Shown in pieces: positions 11,778 through 21,473 of a stretch of DNA of 64,000 nucleotides. Location of the stretch: the NCBI GenBank assembly GCA_015039365.1, contig WION01000156.1, forward strand, positions 1-64,000, written 5' to 3'. The translations under genes and the position numbers were made by a program. The notes under the pieces were generated by a model. The model was not told where the DNA came from, did not search any database, and saw only the letters and a list, made by a program, of their open reading frames with translations. Each line of letters opens with the position of its first letter. Position 1 is the stretch's first letter. Source of the stretch: Amanita rubescens. Its lineage: Eukaryota; Basidiomycota; Agaricomycetes; Agaricales; Amanitaceae.

Positions 11778-11852
11778 CAAGGCGATGCAAAGTCAACCTT
11801 GAACGACCGACGCATAGTCAAGTCACCGACACACACGTCGACGCAAAGTCAA
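11778..11852. repeat. Hairpin triplet 2
   Basis: Close duplicate of triplet 1, 283 bp away. Cores at 11783 (CGATGCAAAGTCAA, arms CAAGG/CCTTG), 11808 (arms GAC/GTC) and 11839. The copies share flanks, so triplets 1 and 2 are not independent evidence of pairing. Confidence 0.75.
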
Positions 11853-11941
11853 ACGCATGCTTGGGCGTAAACACGGCGGGCACGAGCTGGGACCAACTTG
11901 AAAGGGACCGGGACGAAGAGGCCAAAAAAGGAAATGTTGAA

Positions 11942-12290
11942 CCAACCAACGCCAATTACCCCGCAACTGTTTATGCCGGGCGTCTACGTGTCCGCAAAGT
12001 ATTGCGCACTCTTTCACACTGTCCGTGGGGCAATAACGTTGTTGCGGGGTTAGACGTGGTGGTGAGCGTGGGAGGGCAAGCCTATGTGTGCTCAACTTTA
12101 GCGTATTAAAGAAAGTTGAACACATACCGTTGGAACATTTTATGAACGGTTTCTTCACCGCTCCTAATTCAACCACGCCAATTACCCCGCAACTGTTTAT
12201 GCCGGGCGTCTACGTGTCCGCAAGATACTGCGCACTCTTTCACACTGTCCGTGGGGCAATAACGTCGTTGCGGGGATAGACGTGGTGGTT
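11942..12290. repeat. Direct repeat, two copies of about 120 bp
   Basis: 11942-12062 and 12170-12290 are nearly identical, running from a shared AATTACCCCGCAACTG to AGACGTGGTGGT. Differences seen include AAAGTATTG versus AAGATACTG. The function is unknown. Confidence 0.8.
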
Positions 12291-12621
12291 ACGAAGTAAG
12301 AGACGGCAGGGGATGTGGCTGTGCTGACGTCGGGTATCAATTCAACTGACATCGGGCATCACTGTCAGTCATCGGTCACAGTCACTTACCAATTGTATTG
12401 GGTATTCAACAACACTTCTATGGCCAACATCGCACAAAACAACGTGCAGAGGCATATGGGACATTCATATAATCGTTGCGCGGATAGACGTTGGTGGAAA
12501 AAGACGGCGGAGGATGTGGCTGTGCTGACGTCGGGTATCACTGTCACTTACTAAGTCGGGCATCGGTCACGGTCACTTCCTAATCCGTCGGCAACAACGC
12601 GGCAATTCTACCGCTCTACCC

Positions 12622-13946
12622 ATGGCCAACATCGCGCAAAAAAACCCAAAGAAAAAAAAGTGCAGAGGCGGTAAGTACATGTGAGACGTTTGTGATATTA
12701 CTGACGTCAATTGCAGGCAAAAACTTGCGTTATTATCTTCAACCCGCAAAAGACTTGCCTGAAGGCGTCTCTAAGAATTCTGTAAAGACGGGAACTAAAC
12801 AGGGTAGGAAGAGCAAGGAAGCGCAAAAGGCGAAGAGAAAGAGAGACGCACCTAAGATAAAGGCAGCGCGAGCAGCGGCAGAAGCGAAATGGGGTGCGCG
12901 CGTTCATTCAAAATTGATTAATGTAATAACTGACCGTCCGCAGAAACGTATCTCGTTGTCGCCGCACCAGGGGAGTTGGTACGCTGCCGCAACGAGAATC
13001 AGGTAATGCAGGCAAAAATGTGGAAATACGACATGGACACCTCTGGGTACATAACCCAGACGGGTACCTTTCATGTCCCATGCCCACCCGTCTTCTTCGA
13101 CGCCAACACCGAGAAAGGTTACATCGCCGACATTCAAAAAGAAAAGATATTCGCTGGGATCCAGCCTCTCTTCTTGTTTCACAAGTTCGTCAACGTATTG
13201 AGCAAGAACGGCGCAAAAGTCTTAAAGAAACGATGGGAAGCATTCATAAAGACGAACCCAACAGCACATAACACCAAGGAATCGTCCAGCGCGCGATCGA
13301 CCACCAGCAAATCGTACCATCTCGGGATTTGGCGTCGGTACGACACGGAAGCTGGTGTTACGGTGGATACACGATGCGAAAACTTGAATCAAGCCATCAA
13401 ATGCTTGGATTTCATGCGGGCGGTAAAGAAATATATCGCTCCTCCGGTTAAGCGTTTGATGGAACATTACACAAAAGAGGAATGGGTGCATAGGGACCGG
13501 TGAGTTTCTTGATTAATTCAGTTGGAAATCTGTCTAATAGTTATAGGATGGCGAAATATATGGAAAAAAAACAAATGTTTCGCAATTATCCCGACCTGAA
13601 CTTTGGTGGAACTTTTACAGCCGTTTCGGTCACAAACGGCGTAAGTGATATCATGCACACAGATAGAAACGACGCCGGCCTAACTTGGGTGTTCCCTATG
13701 GGCGAGTTCGAAGGCGGGGAACTGTGTACCCCCAACTATGCCACCAAGGTACCATTACAGGAAGGTGAAGCTGCCGCCTTTAACGCCAGTTTTCTTGGTC
13801 ACATGAGCGCGCCATTGACCAGCGGTATTCGGTTGGCGTTGACCTGCTTTACCGACAAGAATATCATGGTCGACTCGCAGAACGATTGGAAGGAGAGTCA
13901 AAAACGCAGCGTAGCATCCGTACCATGTATTGTTTCGCATGAATAA
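12622..13946 (+). CDS. TET/JBP-like 2-oxoglutarate Fe(II) dioxygenase
   Basis: Four exons join in frame. The ATG at 12622 starts a Lys-rich exon, then introns GTAAGTACATG...TTGCAG (about 12671-12716), GTGCGCGCG...CCGCAG (about 12895-12942) and GTGAGTTTC...TTATAG (13501-13546). The N-terminal half is strongly basic (KRKRDAPKIKAARAAAEAK). The C-terminal half has the double-stranded beta-helix signature: HTDRND gives the HxD iron ligands, FLGH the distal histidine, and SGIRLALTCF the arginine that would bind 2-oxoglutarate; GEFEGGEL and VPLQEGEAAAF lie between. This layout matches the TET/JBP-related family that is expanded in Agaricomycete genomes, often beside KDZ transposons, and oxidises modified bases. 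No KDZ transposase is seen here. A prolyl-hydroxylase-like oxygenase is the main alternative. All catalytic residues are present, so it may be active. Confidence 0.65.
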
Positions 13947-14100
13947 TGAGGACAGCTGGATGATGATGCTTAATTAACACAATAAAAGATTGAATGGAGA
14001 CTTACACGATCTCCTTACCCTCTCTTTAATCTCTCTTTTCTCTTCATGACAAGCGCCCACATATATTGCATAGTACGTATACGGTAAATTACAAATGAAC

Positions 14101-15038
14101 TCAATCCAACTTTATACTAACGCCCAGCATGGTCAGTATTGCCGCGCGCTTATCGTCGATAGTTCTAGCATGTCTTCGTGTCGTTCCTCGGTACTTATCA
14201 AAATACGTTTTGACGTCATTATCCGAGAGGTTCCTGACGGCCTGGAGGGAAGAGAGCGGTGGAAGTTGATGCTAAAGAACGGTAAGTCACTGCCACATTT
14301 AAACAAAAATCATAACGTACCGGTTCTTTTGTAGGATCCTCGCCGTCTGGGAATGGGACGATGGTAAAAGGGTCCGTGTGGAATATGACAAATGTGTGAT
14401 TATGAACCTACCGAATAAAATAAGCAATTTTATACGATATCAAAAACCCTACGTACCATGGCAGATTGACGTTTAATCATGGCCAGGTCGTTTTTGATTG
14501 GTTGAAGTGCATCATTTATCGCGCGGATGTCGTTCTTGATAGGTTGAAGTGCATCATTTATCGTGCGGATGTCGTTCTTGATAGGTTGAAGGACGCCGGT
14601 TAGAATTTGGGGCAAGTTCGTGGATTGGCCAGCGCGAAGGCCGAGGACCTCGATGAGACTTGCTTTGATGCTATCCTTGATAGCATCGTTGACGACCTCT
14701 TTGATCGATTCCTTGAACCAAGGGGGTGCACCTGTGATGTAAGAACGTGTCAATTCAACAAAGAAATATTAGGCGTACCTGATGCCATATCGACCACTTT
14801 GTGCTCATATTTGGCAATACCAGCCATTTCATCATCGTTGACCCTGTCCAAGGCTAGGAATACTGTTGTAAGGAACCCATAGGCGCTCATCAATCAACTT
14901 ACAATAAGCATTCACTGCAGAATGCCGCAGCAAGCTAGCCTTGGCTAAATCTTTGTTGGTCGGTGGATTCGAAGGCGGGTTTGGGAGGTTCAAATTAGTG
15001 TTTGGACCGAGAACTGGAAGATCGATGGTATTTCGCAT
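14101..15038 (-). CDS. Mug135-like C-terminal domain protein with internal heptad repeats
   Basis: Built from five exons, all in frame, from the ATG at 15038 to TGA at 14101-14103. The N-terminus is Pro/Asn-rich. The second exon gives LDRVNDDEMAGIAKYEHKVV, and the third gives an amphipathic helix followed by a tandem repeat LQPIKNDIRxINDA (three copies) that should form a coiled coil. After an intron near 14402-14450 the sequence reads IFHTDPFTIVPFPDGEDPT, then HQLPPLSSLQAVRNLSDNDV and a basic end. That last part resembles the Mug135-like C-terminal domain found in many Agaricomycete proteins; no molecular function is established for it. Identification rests on recalled pattern, so moderate confidence. 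Its 5' end faces the hairpin-rich region at 15.3 kb. Confidence 0.6.
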
Positions 15039-15333
15039 GGTGATGATCGATGATGGTTGAACTTGTATTTCTAAATAAACCTAAACAACAACCCGGGGAC
15101 CACCGTGGGGGTTTATTTATAGCCGTGGTAGATGGAAATTTGAATAAACAGGATGCTTACGGACGAGATGCAAACAGCCCGCTCAATAGTCAATCCCATC
15201 TAGACAACCGCAAGACATCTAAAACCGCGTTATTTCGTGAAGTGTAAAAAAGGGTTTTTGACGTACATGAGGTGGAGAGCCCTGGCATAAAATGCGTACT
15301 GCTAACAAGGATAGAAGCCCGCTCCAATCAAGA

Positions 15334-15417
15334 CAAGGTGACGCATAGTCAACCCCACCTAGACAACCGACGCAAAGTCAAGTGTCGGCGCACAAGCCGA
15401 TGCAAAGTCAAGCTTGT
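15334..15417. repeat. Hairpin triplet 3
   Basis: Cores at 15339 (TGACGCATAGTCAA), 15368 (arms GACAAC/GTGTC, one base short) and 15398 (CGATGCAAAGTCAA) with perfect 6-bp arms ACAAGC/GCTTGT at 15392-15397 and 15412-15417. Confidence 0.75.
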
Positions 15418-16228
15418 ATGAGGAGAAAGAGAGCCGGACGTGCGCTGTCCTGATCTTCATATTCTTCATCATCATTAAAATGGTTGAGACGGAAACGTAC
15501 AGATGTGTTTGACTAGCAGCCCACAGTAGAGGCAAATTCTATATCGTGTTGCTAGTGATTTTGTTAGTTTCTGGACATAGTCAACCCCACCTATCGTCAT
15601 CGCACAATCCGATCCAAAATCAGGCTTGTGAGAGGAGCCGGGAGAATGGTGATGGGAGAGAAGGACGTGCGATGTCACTGTGACATTGCCTGATTTAGAC
15701 AATGCGCCTGTTCCAATCTTCATATTGTTCAGCAATTGTTAAAACGATTGAGATTGGAACGTACCGATGTGAGAGGCAAGTAGTGCAGCCAACCTGGGCA
15801 GAATGATCACCATTAGCTCGTTAATGGTAAAACATCATGCTGAAACTTACCTACCTGGAAGGTGGTTGAAGGCGCAATGATATGATCTGAAGCGACGCTG
15901 CGACATTACCTGATCTAGGCAATGCCCGTTCTACGGAAGAAGGCTGATGGCACGATCGCTAAAGCCGTCAGTAGCATACGTCGGGTTTTGCCGCATCCTA
16001 AAAGGGCGGTAGAGCTGCACGAGTTTTGGGTCTAGCCGCACCGAGTCTGGAACGTACCGCGTGGAATACCAGAATGCCACCCTGGGCAGAATGACCACCG
16101 TTAATGGTAGGCCGGGCTTGAGAATCCGTTCTATACAATAGAAGCCTTGCTTGAATAGAAGCGTCGCACAATAGAACCGATCTGCGCTGCCTTATGGAAT
16201 ACATGGAATGTTCTACTCACCTTTTGCG

Positions 16229-16236
16229 TATATAAA
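16229..16236 (+). promoter_or_regulatory. TATA-like box of the small gene
   Basis: TATATAAA, 36 bp upstream of the ATG at 16272. The short distance means the transcript leader would be very short, or the box is coincidental. Confidence 0.35.
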
Positions 16237-16271
16237 CCAGGCATGGGGAACAAAAGCGCAACACGAATCCC

Positions 16272-16648
16272 ATGCCCGCCAACGGACTTCTAGGTAAGTA
16301 ACGTTTGCCTAGTACTAAACGACAAGTAACATTACCTCTGCATCAGAGATAAGAGGCGCGACCACCATCTGTTGGTATGACTGTTTAACGGCAATTATCA
16401 AATCTGCCGCCAATCAGCTCGGCGTTTGCGAAGGAGCTGCGGCCAAAGCTTTTACCTGCGAATGCGATAGGAATATGGAGCTCGCGCAAGGTCCATGGTA
16501 TGACTGCTTCCACGGCACTGCGGATTGCGCGGCGGATGAACTTGGTGTACCGGCAAAGGCAGTGATTCAAGGGTGGTTACAGTATAGAGAGCATCTAGCC
16601 GAACTTCTCACGAGAGGGATGATTATGAAGAAGGACATTTCGTTATAA
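16272..16648 (+). CDS. Small cysteine-containing protein with an internal duplication
   Basis: About 105 residues in two exons. The first exon is only MPANGLL (16272-16293); an intron starting GTAAGTAACG and ending CTGCATCAG leads to a second exon that stops with TAA at 16646-16648. The protein contains two related units: WYDCLTAIIKSAANQLGVCE and WYDCFHGTADCAADELGVPA, about 45 residues apart. Each has a WYDC motif, an alanine-rich helix and LGV. Six cysteines are present in the two units and the linker. No signal peptide is visible. I recognise no family. The intact frame, internal repeat and good splice sites support a real gene although it is short. Confidence 0.55.
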
Positions 16649-16691
16649 TTAAAAAACGAGTATGCATTGTGCACATATGTACCAACTTATG

Positions 16692-18979
16692 TTACTTTTT
16701 CTGACGTTGGCCATCACCAGTTTTCCTCTTTTTCCCCTTTGCCCGAGCACCATTATTGTCGTGAGATATATAACGATCTAAAGTCGTTTGTAAAGCCCCC
16801 GTCCGAGGTGGTAGTCTCAACGGCGTCCAAGGCGATGACGTCAAAGTTATCGGAGCGGCTGGGCCGCCTTGCAGTGGTGTTTCAACTGGATCTGGCGGGA
16901 CAGTGGGTTCTTGCTGTTCAGTAACAACCTGGCTGGGGCCGTTCTCGCCTGGGTGTGATACGGGTGGTGTCGATGCAACAACCTGATTGCCGTTCTCAGC
17001 ATCTTCCGTCGATGCTGCGGCAACTTGATCCAGGAACTCAGCCATGTCATTATTGGGCCAAGGCGTCCCAAACCATGTCACATGAACCTGCCGTTTCTCA
17101 ATAGATGGCAGTCGGTCCAGCTTGTTTGCCTCAAGACCGAGATATTCGCAAACCTCGCCGACCTTCTCTACGAGGTGCACAACAAGCTTTTCCAAACGCT
17201 CCAATCGTTCGGCCGCATTGACTTCATGAGCCGTCATCCTGTGTTCCGGCTCTAGTGACAATAGAGCCTAGTTGGTCACCAACTCGATGCACCATGTCTT
17301 CAAGGTGACGCATTCTTTGACATTCGACATCAAATCGCCGGGCTTGGACATTTACTTGGTGCTCAAAGTAAGACTCCATGGTATTTAACTGTTGGCGCAT
17401 CCTTTCCTCAACTGATTCCAGGTTAACGATGATTTGCTTGAGTGAGAACTTAGCGTACCTGCAGAAGCCTGATCCTCCACTGCTTCATTTCTTTCACGAG
17501 AACTAGACGCGATCCTCTCAGCATTAACTTGTTGAGTCGCTACCGACGTTAAGCATGAATTACTTGCATAAGAACTGGACGCGACTTACCTGCTTCTTCC
17601 TCATCTATATATTCCAGTTCCGTTGGCGGGTCATCTGCTACTTCACGTTAAATATAAATGGGATGGGAACTGGACGCGACTTACCCGCCTCTTCCAGTCC
17701 CAACGGCGGATCATCTGGATTACGACTCTCCACTACTTCACGTTTAAGATGAATTACTTACATGGGAACCAAACGCGACCGCGACTTACCCGCTTCTTCC
17801 AGTCCCGACGGCGGGTCATCTTGATTTACCTTCTTTTGGTGATCCTTCACTACTTCACATTAAATATGAATGGCCTGAATGGGAACTGGACGCAACTTAC
17901 CCGCTTCTTTTGCTGTCTTTTGACGATCCTCCACTACTTTACATTAAATATGAATTACTGCATGAGAACCAAACGCGACTTACCCAGTCCCGACGGCGCT
18001 GCACTTTGTGGTTTACGCGACTTACTATCCTCTACCCGTCGCCGTTTGCTTGATTTGACTTTGGCTAAACCCTCTGCGTCCGTATCGGTATTCTTCCTCA
18101 CCTTCCGTCGCTTCTTCCTGCTTGGCTCCTCAACCTCCCTCTCTGTCTCGCTCCCCACCTCTCCTTTCCTGGATAGTCGCTTTCCTTTCACGCCACTATG
18201 CGTACAACCCGTCTTCCTCTTCTTGCATGGCACACATGCGCCGCCATACTCATCCTCCAAGCATTGCAGGCGCCGACGTTGACAGTGACTGCACGCTGGA
18301 TCGTGTATATTACCATTTGCTTTTGGTTGACGTCGGTGATAAACTTTTCTTCCAAGCGTTTCGCCATCCGTTGCCGTCATTTCTGCGTCAGAAGGTAGGG
18401 GCTTGGCGGCCTTGGCCTTTGATTTCCGTCTTGACAAAGGGAATGAAGACTCGTCGGATTCTGAAGGATCAACAGGTTCGCAAACTGTGACCAGACGACG
18501 CGAAGGTGCGAGTGCCGATGTCCTTGTGGGCAGGTTATCTTCGCGAGGTAGAGCCGAACGACGGGACTGCCTTGATATGATGCCAGCAAGCGGCTGATCG
18601 CTATCGCCTTCTGGAGGTGTCGTTGGACGAGTGCGAGGTGCGGCCGCTGGTCTTCTGTACCGTTGATTCTGGCCTCGACGAAGCGACTCTTGCCAATCCT
18701 CCAAAAAGGTTGGCTCTTCGCCCTCGTTAACCCAGCTGATGACGAAATTTTGGACAAGCGGATATTCATTAAAAATAGGCGCCAAGGCCGCATCGGTACT
18801 CGCTTCAAAAGTCTCAAGCTGACGGCTTTGAGATAAATAAGGTAGATAAAATAACGACTTACTATTCGCTTGGTATCATTTGATATCAATTGCAAAATGT
18901 TACCGACCTTAATCCCTCGTTGAATCATGCATTCATAATGAAAGAGTTTATCACGGAGACTGTCGGTTACGTCACTCAT
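16692..18979 (-). CDS. Zn2Cys6-like protein with microexon cassettes and coiled-coil tail
   Basis: From the ATG at 18979 the first exon gives MSDVTDSLRDKLFHYECMIQ; an intron ending GCCGTCAG rejoins at LETFEASTDAALAPIFNEYP. The second exon (to about 17985) is Arg/Lys/Ser-rich and carries CSHC...C...CVPC...C with Zn2Cys6-like spacing (2-6-8-2-6), followed by basic runs. Five short exons of 36, 63, 51, 51 and 81 nt follow, all phase 1. The next part is a predicted coiled coil (VEERMRQQLNTMESYFEHQV, then LERLEKLVVHLVEKVGEVCEYL), then a Pro-rich linker and a Lys-rich end (stop at 16692). Near 17240-17300 the two coiled-coil frames differ by one base; either an unusual short intron or a frame break lies there. 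Divergent from the next gene with only about 110 bp between the starts, suggesting a shared promoter. Function unknown. Confidence 0.6.
17437..17985 (-). repeat. Tandem intron-plus-microexon cassettes (second gene)
   Basis: On the minus strand each unit is GTAAGTYGCG...CCCATG or a variant, an AT-rich stretch ending AATGTGAAG or AACGTGAAG, then TAGTGGAG-type exon starts and ends such as GGACTGGAAGAAGCGG. Exons of 36, 63, 51, 51 and 81 nt are all multiples of three and phase 1. The acceptor AAGTAG allows splicing three bases apart. The units resemble the end of the large upstream exon (CCGTCGGGACTGG), their likely source. Confidence 0.75.
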
Positions 18980-19090
18980 GATATGGTCTGGCTGTCGCGA
19001 AATGGAGATAAAAAAGAGTTTGATCATTAGTCATGTGGTCGCGTTCATTACATAAGCATTCCCAGGTTTATCCTGATCACTATCAATCAA

Positions 19091-19773
19091 ATGCAGCCGA
19101 CATGGAACATACCGCCGGGGTACACGATCGGCACATACCAAGATGGAAAACAATACTTGGTGCCCACATTCCTAGTAAAGGCAACAGATCTAGCAATACG
19201 GGCACAAGAACTCAAAGGCACATACAAGGTTTTTCAAGCATCCAGTGGCGTAAGTCAATTTTCGGCAACTTACGACATCGGTAATCATTGATTACAGCCA
19301 TTATCAATGGAAGATTTGCCGCATGTTCTCCTCGGGAACGGCAATATTATGGCTCCGCCGTTGCCGGTGAGTTAAATGCACATATGTTGATAAATATTTA
19401 TTTTGGCGATCATTAGTCATTAACAGAGCGGGAGCTGCTCTTGGGACACGCCGAAATAAAAGCCGTACAGGAAAAATTTGGATTGAGCTACAAGGATGCC
19501 GCACATCGCTTGTACCACACCGAGTCGCGGGCACAAGTGGATAACGACGTGGTGTTTAGAACATTCTCACAGTTGCGGCAAGGCATGGATGAACGGATCA
19601 TTCATGACATAACAGAACGGATCAAGGAGATTGATGCCGGTCAGATGCAGGAGAGCAACTACGAAGCTTCCATGGAATATGAACCGCAAGAGATTGTCGA
19701 ATACTGCGAATCGCGACTAAGAGCGATCTGTAACGCATTAGATAATGCCTCAAAGCGCGATGACCTGCGCTAG
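19091..19773 (+). CDS. Small protein of unknown function
   Basis: Three exons in phase 0. The first starts MQPTWNIPPGYTIGTYQDGK; introns GTAAGTCAATT...GATTACAG and GTGAGTTAAATG...CATTAG then lead to LTERELLLGHAEIKAVQEKF and an amphipathic helical C-terminal half (IIHDITERIKEIDAGQMQES). TAG is at 19771-19773. No known domain. Conserved-looking composition, clean splice sites and the absence of stops support a real gene of about 185 residues. It shares a divergent promoter with the Zn2Cys6-like gene and ends one base before the next start codon, so it may be co-expressed with both. Confidence 0.55.
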
Positions 19774-19774
19774 A

Positions 19775-21473
19775 ATGGATTGGATTCAGGATGGCCTACA
19801 TATGGAATTGGTAAGCGAAAACATACATTATGTCGGTCAAATGTGATTCTATTTCCAGAATTACGCTTTTACTTGGATCGGGCTGTCGACGGCAAGCGGG
19901 CAGATTGTCGACGTACCAATCGTCATCCGATACCTGGCTCTATGGCTACAGCAGGAAAAGTGCGAAGCTATCTGGAAGAATACAGAGTTCCTTCTTTGCC
20001 TGGACGCAGGCAATCATCCTATTCACCCAACTGGGATAGTCGAACATTACCACTGCGACTGGTGGACAAAAGACGTGGCTCCAAGTCCATGCGACATCAT
20101 CAATGACAAGATGTTGCCCGAATGCATGGAAATCCACCGAAAATATCAGAATTCATGGTGGAGACCAAAGCAAGGCTTGGCCGCAATGCCTAGCAGTCAT
20201 CGACAATTGGCACCTGTTGCCACTTCTTCCTTTCCTTGTGATCATTGTGCAGCATACCGGACTGTAGGCATGAACGCGTTGCGATATCTGCATAAATTGC
20301 GAAATCAGACGCACTTGCATGAAAGCTCTTTCGATTACACGCAACGGAACTACGCACGTCGGGCATACACATACAACCGACTGTACGAAGAGGCTCTATT
20401 GAAGGAAGCGAAAAATACATCGGCCAGTTACGTTGCGTCGGGGATAGGAGCAACGGGAACGACATCGACAACGGCAGCAGGAACAACATCGACAGCGGCA
20501 ATGACAAAGATACCTGGATGTGATCCCTGCCCATCGCTAAAATGGACATGGGGTGTCGATATCACTCCTGACGACATTGCAAAGATGTTTCGAGCCGCAG
20601 ATAGGGAATACGCAGTGCCCCACAGCGGCTACGACTGCTCCTTGACAGGATCATTGCCTGGCGAATATTCTGATACATCATCAGCTCCCACCATCACCAA
20701 AAAAAGCAGAGTTTTCGAGTGTAGGTACCAACGACGAACCCCTCATAATCCGACAAAAATTACATCAACCATCACTTCCATGAATACCCGTTGCATCGCC
20801 GCTTGCCCGCAGCTTCCGAAGAAGAGAAGAATTTGGGTGCAAATGACGAGAATGGCAAAGACCCATGCGGGTCTTATTCTCGTTGGCCGAGATTGTTACC
20901 TATGCAACAATCATCAAAACCGGCCATGCAGGTCGGGAACAGGATATACATACCCAAGTATTGGACGTCATGCGACCCCCTTCCATGCCACAGTCAGGTA
21001 CTTTGGCAGCAGCACCACGGCGCGCTATATCACTACCGCCGTCGGGTACACCAACCGCACCCGATGTCATGAATGGTTTGTTACCTACGCGAGAATCATC
21101 AAAACCCGCCATGCAGTCGGGAACAGTGATACGTACGGACGTCATGCAACCGCCTTCAATACCCGCCATACCGCCGTCGGGTACACCAACCGCACCCGAT
21201 ATTGAGCCATCATCAGCAACGGCTGCACCACCTGCTTTCTCAGCATTAGACGTTTTCCACGCATTGAAACGACATCTTCCAAATGTCACTCACAAGGAGG
21301 AGGAGGCTAGACAGAAGGTGCAAAGTGTGACTGGTAGCTCGGCAAAGAAACCCAAGTCGGATGCCGTGCGAGCTTTTAGCTTGCTTCAGCAGAAAAGGCA
21401 GGAAGAGAATTGTCCAGGAGCGACAAAAGAAGCTTTGCAGGCACTGAGACGATTGCGCGATTCACATCGCTGA
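19775..21473 (+). CDS. Protein of unknown function with a repetitive, possibly broken C-terminal region
   Basis: The ATG at 19775 lies one base after the stop of the previous gene. A 12-residue first exon, an intron GTAAGCG...TTTCCAG and a long second exon give NYAFTWIGLSTASGQIVDVP, CLDAGNHPIHPTG and CDWWTK, then SSFPCDHCAAYRTVGMNALR and a Thr/Ala-rich linker. The frame stays protein-like to about 20720. The C-terminal part (SALDVFHALKRHLPNV to the stop at 21473) is in another frame, reached through an imperfect internal duplication (PSGTPTAPDVMN and SSKPAMQ segments, 20900-21200). One copy carries an extra G relative to the other. Either unseen introns or a frameshift connect them. No known family; the Trp/His/Cys-rich N-terminal domain could bind metal, but that is a guess. 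Confidence 0.45.

Larger units (their letters stand above)
11221..12621. other. Intergenic repeat region upstream of two divergent genes
   Basis: No convincing gene. It holds two hairpin triplets (listed separately), a 120-bp direct repeat at 11942-12062 and 12170-12290, and three copies of a segment containing TGTGCTCAA...CGTATTAAA near 11608, 11694 and 12087. An extra copy of the first coding exon of the next gene (ATGGCCAACATCGC) lies at 12420. Confidence 0.6.
15039..16271. other. Intergenic region with hairpins and diverged direct repeats
   Basis: No gene recognised. It contains a hairpin triplet (15334-15417), two degenerate hairpins (15573-15630), and two diverged copies of a segment with CTTCATATT...GAACGTAC (near 15455 and 15717). 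CTGGGCAGAATGA recurs near 15797 and 16081, the first followed by the palindrome ACCATTA...TAATGGT. Confidence 0.5.

Noticed and set aside
12622..13946. KDZ transposon
   Set aside because: The TET/JBP-like gene made one likely, but no KDZ transposase motif or matching terminal repeats are found in the window.
19780..20106. Read-through frame continuing the 19091-19773 gene
   Set aside because: After the splice at about 19807-19858 the alternative frame beginning at 19775 is far more protein-like and stays open much longer.
1..21473. Telomere within or near the window
   Set aside because: Telomere-linked RecQ-like helicases suggested it, but no TTAGGG-type arrays are seen.
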